Assembly: GCA_035556655.1 (NCBI GenBank) | Contig: DATMFW010000067.1 | Location: 1 to 64,000 of the forward strand | Direction of reading: 5' to 3' | Origin: JBDSKH01 sp035556655 | Lineage (GTDB): Bacteria; Actinomycetota; Actinomycetes; Actinomycetales; Microbacteriaceae | Length of the DNA: 64,000 nt | Part shown: positions 58,563-64,000 of the stretch, piece after piece | Layout of the letters: every line of letters starts with the position of its first letter | How positions within the stretch are numbered: the first letter of the stretch is position 1 | Made by a program: the position numbers and the translations under genes | The notes under the pieces: model-generated | Databases searched by the model: none | What the model saw: only the letters and a program-made list of their open reading frames with translations | Told to the model about the DNA's origin: nothing

Positions 58563-59039
58563 GTGGCGGTCGAGCGCGAGATCCTGACGTACGAGTCGTT
58601 CGGCCGTGCGGCGCGGGAACTGGCGCAGACCATCGTCGCCGACGGCTTCCGGCCGGATGCGATCGTCGGTATCGCGCGCGGCGGGCTTCCGCTGGCGGGC
58701 GCCCTCGGCTACGCGCTCGAGGTCAAGTCGCTCGGCACCCTCAATGTGGAGTTCTACACCGGTGTCCAGCAGCGCCTGCCGGAGCCGGTGGTGCTGCCGC
58801 CGAGCCTGGATCGTTCGGGGCTCGAGGGGCAGAAGGTGCTGCTCGTCGACGATGTCGCGGATTCGGGGCGGACGCTCGCGCTGGTGCTGCAGCTGCTCGA
58901 GGCCGGCGGTGGCGAGGTCCGCACGGTGTGCCTCTACAGCAAGCCGGGCAGCGTGATCGAGCCGACCTACGTGTGGAAGCGCACCGATCGCTGGATCCTG
59001 TTCCCGTGGAGCGCGGAGGGACCGGTGCCGGGCGCATGA
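58563..59039 (+). CDS. Phosphoribosyltransferase family protein
   Basis: A 158-residue type I PRTase fold protein. The PRPP-binding motif VLLVDDVADSGRTL (about 92-105) and the N-terminal AIVGIARGGLPLAGAL loop are present. The pattern matches the actinobacterial xanthine/hypoxanthine-guanine-like group, but its base specificity cannot be given. GTG 58563 follows a -10 by 6 nt. The stop overlaps ung (ATGA). Confidence 0.88.
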   Translation: MAVEREILTYESFGRAARELAQTIVADGFRPDAIVGIARGGLPLAGALGYALEVKSLGTLNVEFYTGVQQRLPEPVVLPPSLDRSGLEGQKVLLVDDVADSGRTLALVLQLLEAGGGEVRTVCLYSKPGSVIEPTYVWKRTDRWILFPWSAEGPVPGA

Positions 59040-59716
59040 GCCCGCGCCCGCTGGCGGAACTCGTCGATCCCGGCTGGGCGCGGGTGCTCGAGCCGGCGGC
59101 GGGGACGGTCGCGCGGCTGGGCGAGTTCCTGCGCGCCGAGACCGCCGCGGGCCGGCGGTACCTGCCGGCGGGCGAGAACGTGCTGCGCGCCTTCCGTGCC
59201 CCGTTCGACGATGTGCGGGTGCTCATCGTGGGTCAGGACCCCTACCCGACGCCGGGGCATCCGATCGGGTTGTCGTTCGCGGTCGACCGTGCGGTGAGCC
59301 CGATCCCGCGCAGCCTGCAGAACATCTACCGCGAGCTGCACGATGATCTCGGCATCGCGCCTCCGCGCCACGGTGACCTGACGGCGTGGACCGAGCAGGG
59401 CGTACTGCTGCTGAACCGGGTGCTGACGGTGCAGGCCGGCCTCTCGGGTTCGCACAAGGGCAAGGGCTGGGAGGAGGTCACCGAACTCGCGATCCGCGCC
59501 CTGGTCGCGCGCGGGACCCCGCTGGTGGCGATCCTGTGGGGACGCGACGCCGGCACCCTGCGCCCGATGCTCGGCCCCACCCCGGTCATCGCCTCGGCCC
59601 ACCCCTCGCCGCTGTCGGCGTCGGGCGGATTCTTCGGCTCGCGTCCCTTCAGCCGGGCGAACGAGCTGCTGGTCGCGGCCGGGGGCGCCCCGGTCCGCTG
59701 GGAGCTGCCCGCGTAG
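59036..59716 (+). CDS. ung: Uracil-DNA glycosylase
   Basis: A 226-residue family 1 UDG that removes uracil from DNA. The water-activating motif GQDPYPTPGHPIGLSF (D68, Y70) and the Leu-loop HPSPLSA (about 191-197) are intact. The LLLNRVLTVQAG block binds uracil. ATG 59036 overlaps the phosphoribosyltransferase stop, so the two are coupled. Confidence 0.96.
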   Translation: MSPRPLAELVDPGWARVLEPAAGTVARLGEFLRAETAAGRRYLPAGENVLRAFRAPFDDVRVLIVGQDPYPTPGHPIGLSFAVDRAVSPIPRSLQNIYRELHDDLGIAPPRHGDLTAWTEQGVLLLNRVLTVQAGLSGSHKGKGWEEVTELAIRALVARGTPLVAILWGRDAGTLRPMLGPTPVIASAHPSPLSASGGFFGSRPFSRANELLVAAGGAPVRWELPA

Positions 59717-59719
59717 ACT
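59714..59719 (+). promoter_or_regulatory. -10 element of the GNAT gene (leaderless)
   Basis: TAGACT, 7 nt before ATG 59727. It overlaps the ung stop codon. Confidence 0.5.
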
Positions 59720-59726
59720 CGCGCCG

Positions 59727-60305
59727 ATGCTGGAAGAGGAGTACAACCCGAGGCGGCGACTGCCCGCGCACCTCCGGCCCGCCCCTGTTCCCCCCGCGGA
59801 GTTCGCGTTCACGATCCGCGATGCCGAGCCCAGCGACATCCCGCACATGCGCGAGATCTACAACCACTACGTCGCCAACTCGACGGTCACCTTCGACGAG
59901 GATCCGCTCACGCTGGCCGAGATGCGGGCGAAGTTCCGCACCGTCGACAAGCTCGGCTACCCGTGGCTGGTGGCCGTGAGTCCGGGTGGACAGGTGCTGG
60001 GGTATGCCTACGTGATCCCGTACCGGGCGCGGGCCGCCTACCGGTTCACCGTGGAGAACTCCATCTACCTCGGTCCCGCGTCGACGGGTCATGGTCTCGG
60101 CGCAGCCCTGATGACCGAGCTGCTCGCGCGGGCGAAGGCGGCCGGGATTCGCGAGGTGGTGGCCGTGATCGCCGACAAGGGAGCCGAGGCCTCCATCAAG
60201 CTGCACGAGCGGTTCGGGTTCCGGACGATCGGACACATGGGCAGGGTCGGCTTCAAGTTCGGCCGCTGGCTCGGGACCGTGCTGATGCAGAAGAGCCTGA
60301 AGTAG
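59727..60305 (+). CDS. GNAT N-acetyltransferase (phosphinothricin-acetyltransferase-like)
   Basis: A 192-residue acetyltransferase. After a 28-residue polar N-terminal stretch, the GNAT domain begins TIRDAEPSDIPHMREIYNHYV. ENSIYLGPASTGHGLGAALMTELLARAKAAGI carries the acetyl-CoA loop, and KLHERFGFRTIGHMGRVGFKFGRWLGTVLMQ is the Pat/Bar-type ending. Relatives acetylate phosphinothricin, methionine sulfoximine or similar amines; the natural substrate here is unknown. It is convergent with the DUF222-HNH pseudogene, whose last codons overlap it. Confidence 0.92.
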   Translation: MLEEEYNPRRRLPAHLRPAPVPPAEFAFTIRDAEPSDIPHMREIYNHYVANSTVTFDEDPLTLAEMRAKFRTVDKLGYPWLVAVSPGGQVLGYAYVIPYRARAAYRFTVENSIYLGPASTGHGLGAALMTELLARAKAAGIREVVAVIADKGAEASIKLHERFGFRTIGHMGRVGFKFGRWLGTVLMQKSLK

Positions 60306-61549
60306 CCCGCAGGTACGTCGGGTTCTTGGGCGCGAGTGGCGTGATCCGGGCGCTCGGGTCGCCGGGTGGCGGGTGCAGCGTGTAGTGCCGGCCGGTTCTG
60401 GTGATGCTCCACCCGTTGTTTGTGGATGAGCATGTGGTGGTGGCGGCAGAGCAGGATGCCGTCGGCGATGTCGGTGGCGCCGCCGTGTTCCCACGGCGTG
60501 ATGTGGTGCGCTTCGGTCCAGGAGGGTGGCCGATCGGGCCGGTGAAGAACCGTTCGGTGCGTCCGAGGTCGAGCCGGGCGCGGCTGCCGAAGCGCACGGG
60601 CAGGTACCCGGTGGAGCAGACGATGCGTTCGGCGGTGCGGATGGATACCGAGGCGCTCTGGCCGTCGATGCTCGCGGCGCCGCGGCGGCGGTCGAGGTCG
60701 GCGAGCGTGACGTGGACGGTGACGGCGGGTCGATGGGTTCCGAACACGCGGCCGGTGTCGGCGGCGCCGGCGATGCGGACCATCTCGACGAGGGCGTCGA
60801 GGGCGAGCCGGCCGGTGCTCCGCGGGTCGTCCGCGATGTTCCGGGCGCGGGTGACGTCGTCGTCGCGTACGAATCGGGGTCCGCCCCGGCGGGGTGCGGT
60901 GACCAGGTCGACCGCGCTGGTGACCAGCGCGGCGGATTCGGGGTCGAGGAGCCCGTGGATGCGGGGTCATCCCGTCGGGCAGCGGTGTCAGGCGCAGGTA
61001 CCGTTTCGAGCGCAGCAGTGCTTCGCGGTCGGCGACCCCGGCGTCATCGAGCACATCGCGTGCCTCACGTGCGCGACGGGCGGCCTTGTCCGGAGGCAGC
61101 TCCAGCCCCACCAGTTCCGCCGCGGCGTCGGCGAGGTCGTCCGCGGCGACATCGGCATCGGGTGCCCCGAGCCCGGCGCCGATCGCTGCGGCCGTACCGA
61201 CCGACACCCGCCCGGTTCTGACACCCTCGGCTACCGGAGCGAGCCACGGCTCGGGTGCATCGAGCAGCGCCCCGACGGTGACGAACGTGCGGGCCTCGGG
61301 GCCGGTGGTTCCGGTGATCCGGGCGACCATCGCATCCGGGGTGCGGTCACCAGAGCGCTGCGCGAGCCCGTCATAGCCGAGTTCGAGAGCCGATCGTGAC
61401 CGCACCACGCCCGCCAACCGGGCCAGTCCCGCGTCGACCCGTCGCCGCGCCGCAGCCCAGGCCCGCATCAGCTCGATCAGCTGCAGGTCCGACGCGCCCG
61501 CCACCCCGGAGAGGTCGGGGACCTCGATCACGGTGGTGGCGACGCGCAT
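60253..61549 (-). pseudogene. DUF222-HNH endonuclease-like gene, three frame disruptions
   Basis: A remnant of the DUF222/13E12-repeat family with a C-terminal HNH domain. The intact start is MRVATTVIEVPDLSG (61549) and the frame is good through RLTPLPDGMT. An extra C in a CCCC run near 60963-60966 shifts it; the next frame carries IHGLLDPESAALVTSAVDLVTAP through LDLGRTERFFTG. Then about 50 bp are missing near 60535-60545, removing the expected Cys-containing RDGGCxxPGC part, and the first frame resumes with PPSWTEAHHITPWEHGGATDIADGILLCRHHH. An extra A near 60420-60424 moves the end (NGWSITRTGRHY) out again. With three hits including a real deletion, it is decayed and inactive. Confidence 0.85.
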
Positions 61550-61639
61550 GCCCCCATCGTCGCCGCCCGGCGCTCGCCGCACGCGCACGTGGCCTCGATC
61601 CGTGCACAACCCACCCAGCACCCTGCCTGGGGAGGACCG

Positions 61640-61645
61640 TAGGCT
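61640..61645 (+). promoter_or_regulatory. -10 element of the VOC gene (leaderless)
   Basis: TAGGCT, 6 nt before ATG 61652. Confidence 0.55.
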
Positions 61646-61651
61646 CGCCCC

Positions 61652-62065
61652 ATGACCGTCAGCCAGCTGCGTCTCGTGCTCGAGACCGACGACCTCGATG
61701 CCGCCCTCGCCTTCTACCGCGACGTGGTCGGCCTGACCGAGCGGGAGGCGTATTCCGAGGAGGACGGCGCCCGCGTCCACATCCTCGATGTCCCCTCGGC
61801 GACCCTCGAACTGGCCAATCCGCAGCAGGTGCGCTTCATCGACCGCGTCGAGACCGGTCGCGAGGGCGTCGCCCACACCTACCCGCTCACGGTGCGCATC
61901 GCCTTCGAGGTCCCGGATGCGGCGGCCGCCGACGCCGAGTGGGTCACCGGCGGCGCGACCCCGGTCGCACCCCCCACCGTGACGCCGTGGCGATCGCTGA
62001 ACGCCCGGCTGGAAGCGCCGGGCGGCATGCAGGTCACCGCATTCCAGGAGCTCGGCCTGGAGTGA
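61652..62065 (+). CDS. VOC/glyoxalase-fold protein
   Basis: A 137-residue protein of the vicinal oxygen chelate superfamily. The betaalphabeta start LRLVLETDDLDAALAFYRDVVGLTE and the closing VEAPGGMQVTAFQEL-like LEAPGGMQVTAFQELG are typical. Metal ligands would be expected near the first strand, EL at LELAN and E in the last strand. It is compact and has no transit or membrane segment. Substrates of the family range from glyoxal to antibiotics, and none is assigned here. Confidence 0.85.
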   Translation: MTVSQLRLVLETDDLDAALAFYRDVVGLTEREAYSEEDGARVHILDVPSATLELANPQQVRFIDRVETGREGVAHTYPLTVRIAFEVPDAAAADAEWVTGGATPVAPPTVTPWRSLNARLEAPGGMQVTAFQELGLE

Positions 62066-62075
62066 GCCGGTAGCC

Positions 62076-62549
62076 CTAGTCCAGTCGGAACACCCGCTCG
62101 TCGATCTCGCCGTCGCGGCGCGGGGCGGTGGTGCGCTCGACCCTGTCGAAGACGAAGCCGGCGTTGCGAAGCACCCGCTGCGATCCGAGGTTGTCGCCCG
62201 CTGTGCTGCCCCAGAGCGGGCGTTGCGGCAGTTCGGCGATGAGCGCATGCAGGGCAGCGGTGCCGATGCCCCGGCCCCAGAGCTCGCGTACGACCCAGTA
62301 GCCGACCTGGCGTTCGCCGTTCATGAGGAAGCTGACGGCGTAGCCCGCGAACCCGCCGTCGGCCTCGATGACCCGCAGCATGGTGTCCGGGTCGCGCCGG
62401 ACGCGCTCCCAGTGAGCGTCGAATGCGGACCGGTCGCCGGGCTCGCGGGGGAGGAAGGCGATCATGTCGGCGCCTTCGACGTCGGATTCCAGCAGGAACA
62501 GCGCGTCGAGGTCGTCGTCGGTGACGGCCCGCAACCGGACTCCGGCCAC
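62076..62549 (-). CDS. GNAT N-acetyltransferase
   Basis: A 157-residue RimJ/RimL-like GNAT protein. LRAVTDDDLDALFLLESD opens the fold, GYWVVRELWGRGIGTAALHALIAEL binds acetyl-CoA, and DNLGSQRVLRNAGFVFDRVE is the conserved Asn/Glu block. GTG 62549 is adjacent to the lipoprotein stop (1-bp overlap), so both are on one transcript. The substrate is unknown. Confidence 0.9.
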   Translation of the reverse strand: MAGVRLRAVTDDDLDALFLLESDVEGADMIAFLPREPGDRSAFDAHWERVRRDPDTMLRVIEADGGFAGYAVSFLMNGERQVGYWVVRELWGRGIGTAALHALIAELPQRPLWGSTAGDNLGSQRVLRNAGFVFDRVERTTAPRRDGEIDERVFRLD

Positions 62550-63154
62550 TACGGCACGTACACCTGTGCGGCGGCCTCGCCGGCCAGTTCGACGGCGAGG
62601 TCGAAGTACTTCTCGCCGCCGGTGGCCTGGATCACCGAGATCCAGCTGTCGTCGCGGATGATGTTGAGCACGGCCGGCGCGCTGTTCTCATCGCCGATCT
62701 GGGCGTAGCTGATGCCGTCGTCGACGACCGCCTCGTTGAGTCCCTGCGCGATGAGCTCATCGATGATCGGGCCGCGGGTGTCGATGCTGAGCGGCGCCGC
62801 GGAGACGGTGAGGGTCGACTGGACGTCGTCCTCGTCGCCCCAGACGCAGGAGATGCCGCCCGCCCGCTCCTCGGGAGTGGGGTCGGCGTAGTAGTCGGGG
62901 TATTTGCCGCCGGGTCCGCCGAGCAGCTCGATGCCCTGGCTCTCGAAGCTCTGCCGACGGGACGCCGGCAGCAGCCCCGTGCAGTCGGCGGGGAGGCGGA
63001 AGCTGAGGACCACCGGACCGCCGGTCTCGGTCGGCTCGGGCGCCGGGGTCGAGGTCTCGATCCCGGTCGGTTCGGCCTCGGGTGCGCCCGAGCAGCCCGC
63101 GAGTGCGATGCCGACGGCCAGGACGACCGGGATGATGGCCATGCGCTGTGTCAT
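62549..63154 (-). CDS. Hypothetical lipoprotein
   Basis: A 201-residue predicted lipoprotein with lipobox ALAGC (Cys at about 21) and a Thr/Pro/Glu linker (about 22-45). The extracellular domain has two conserved-type cysteines (PADCTGLLP and GISCVWGDEDD), likely a disulfide. Similar proteins are widespread in Microbacteriaceae, but the function is not known. It is upstream of the GNAT gene on the same strand. Confidence 0.78.
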   Translation of the reverse strand: MTQRMAIIPVVLAVGIALAGCSGAPEAEPTGIETSTPAPEPTETGGPVVLSFRLPADCTGLLPASRRQSFESQGIELLGGPGGKYPDYYADPTPEERAGGISCVWGDEDDVQSTLTVSAAPLSIDTRGPIIDELIAQGLNEAVVDDGISYAQIGDENSAPAVLNIIRDDSWISVIQATGGEKYFDLAVELAGEAAAQVYVP

Positions 63155-63194
63155 GGGTGCCCCTTTCCCACTGCCGAGAATGTATCACCGGATG

Positions 63195-63227
63195 CGGGAA
63201 GGGGACCCCTCTCGGATCCCCTTCCCG
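63195..63227 (-). terminator. Hairpin downstream of the membrane-protein gene
   Basis: An 11-bp stem (cgggaagggga with its complement) encloses an 11-nt loop, located 8 bp after the stop of the gene ending at 63235. There is no U-tract on the minus strand, so termination strength is uncertain. Confidence 0.5.
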
Positions 63228-63234
63228 TGCGCGG

Positions 63235-63993
63235 TCAGCGCGGTGTCGCGCGCCGGAGCACCAGGTAACCGGCCAGTCCTGCGATGGCGGTCGGCACGAG
63301 GAGCCAGAGGGCGACCCCGACCGCGCCGTTCGTGACGAAGAAGCGGCCCACCGCATCCCAGCTCTGGGTGAGCGAGATCAGGAGCGCGCCGCCGATGACG
63401 GCCACCCCGAAGAGGAAGAAGAACACCACCATGCCGATCACGCGCCAGCGCACGTAGACGGTGGCGATCGCGGCTCCGACGAAGAAGAAGAACATCGCCA
63501 CGCAGAAGAAGATGATGCCCCGCTGCCAGATCGGTGTCGCTTCGCCGCCGAAGTAGATCGCGGTGAACATCGTCCCGCCGACGCCCCAGCCGTTCGTCGC
63601 GCTCTCGAGCGCCGACAGGATGGTGAGCGACACGGCCCACATCACGGACAGCCCCACGAAGGTGAGCGCGCTGCCGAGATAGAAGTCGCGTCGTGTCGAG
63701 CCGTAGCCGAGCGCCAGCGGCATCGTGAAGTTCATCGCCTGCACGGCTACGACCAGCAGGTAGACGAAGATCCAGGTGGATGCGCCGCTGTAGCCCATGC
63801 CATCCTGCGCGTCGGCGCGATCGGCGGGGTCGATGTTGGTGAACACGATCAGCCAGATGCCGAAACTGAGCACGAAGATCGAGGCGAGCACGATCCACGG
63901 CATCACGATCGTGTTCCACGGGTTCGCCAGGTTCAGTTTGACGACCCGTGTGATGCGCTGAAGCGGGGTCGCGGGTGCGGTGAGTGCGGTCAT
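63235..63993 (-). CDS. Polytopic membrane protein (ABC-2-like permease)
   Basis: A 252-residue membrane protein with about six hydrophobic spans (about 30-55, 70-95, 110-135, 155-175, 185-210, 225-245). Its N-terminus is polar (MTALTAPATPLQRITRVVKLNLANPW), followed by an amphipathic entry typical of small ABC-2-type permeases. A partner ATPase is not in the window and may lie beyond the right edge. No substrate is indicated. The gene starts 7 bp from the end of the window. Confidence 0.7.
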   Translation of the reverse strand: MTALTAPATPLQRITRVVKLNLANPWNTIVMPWIVLASIFVLSFGIWLIVFTNIDPADRADAQDGMGYSGASTWIFVYLLVVAVQAMNFTMPLALGYGSTRRDFYLGSALTFVGLSVMWAVSLTILSALESATNGWGVGGTMFTAIYFGGEATPIWQRGIIFFCVAMFFFFVGAAIATVYVRWRVIGMVVFFFLFGVAVIGGALLISLTQSWDAVGRFFVTNGAVGVALWLLVPTAIAGLAGYLVLRRATPR

Positions 63994-64000
63994 GAGAGCT

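Noticed and set aside
60089..62248. A 719-residue protein spanning the DUF222-HNH gene and beyond
   Set aside because: The frame includes non-coding and shifted parts. The true remnant starts at 61549 and changes frame three times.

Overview
The window is GC-rich (about 70%) chromosomal DNA from an actinobacterium, most likely a Microbacteriaceae member close to Microbacterium. The evidence is the adjacent ftsE-ftsX and smpB genes, a tmRNA whose tag reads ANYKRTDVALAA, a kgd-type 2-oxoglutarate decarboxylase/dehydrogenase, a SigH/RsrA pair, a GuaB1-type reductase, and many genes with a TAnnnT -10 element only 6-9 nt before the start codon, as in leaderless transcription. It is mostly core genome. 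There is no prophage, insertion sequence, CRISPR array or rRNA operon.

Layout. 1-2820: an ABC exporter whose ATPase begins outside the window and carries a (Pro-Glu)n arm, then a DUF3039 protein. 2838-3920: a DUF559 (Vsr-like) gene bracketed by 67-bp repeats. 3929-7406: pncB opposite a murI-rph-rdgB operon. 7456-11048: a manganese module of CDF exporter, MntR-type regulator, DedA protein and mntH with a palindromic operator. 11125-12762: tRNA-Leu(UAG) and a divergent hydrolase/TetR pair. 12792-17970: a Tad/Flp pilus locus (tadA, tadB, tadC, pilin, three TadE/TadG-like pseudopilins) interrupted by an opposite-strand, frameshifted glycine-rich surface protein. 17976-27000: MFS, prfB, a small regulator, ftsE-ftsX, smpB, two septum-formation-like proteins, a paralogous membrane pair, a SIMPL protein and ssrA. 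27025-36338: aroA-rsgA-hisN, sigH-rsrA, kgd and guaB1.

36342-46154: a palindromic repeat, a HhH-GPD repair protein, two CNNM/CBS proteins with a 14-codon leader ORF, a PfkB kinase, NnrD, an amino-acid ABC uptake operon, a GT87-like membrane enzyme and an MFS carrier. 46151-49467: a LuxR-type response regulator, a membrane partner, a sensor kinase with a 3' frameshift, and a candidate small RNA. 49480-53614: metY-metX-lipoprotein and a PadR regulator. 53611-63993: a DHA2 exporter, acyltransferase, SDR, MFS, phosphoribosyltransferase-ung, GNAT and VOC genes, a wrecked DUF222-HNH gene, and at the end a lipoprotein-GNAT pair and a membrane protein that reads in from the right edge.

The points most worth following are: a 19-bp element shared by the two tad transcription units that contains an actinobacterial DnaA-box sequence; a perfect 19-bp inverted repeat bracketing ssrA; the repeat-flanked DUF559 nuclease-like gene; the candidate RNA at 49407-49467; and four convergent gene pairs that share one CTAG as both stop codons. 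Several frame disruptions lie at G/C runs and could be either real decay or base-calling errors. All calls come from reading the sequence. No database search was run.
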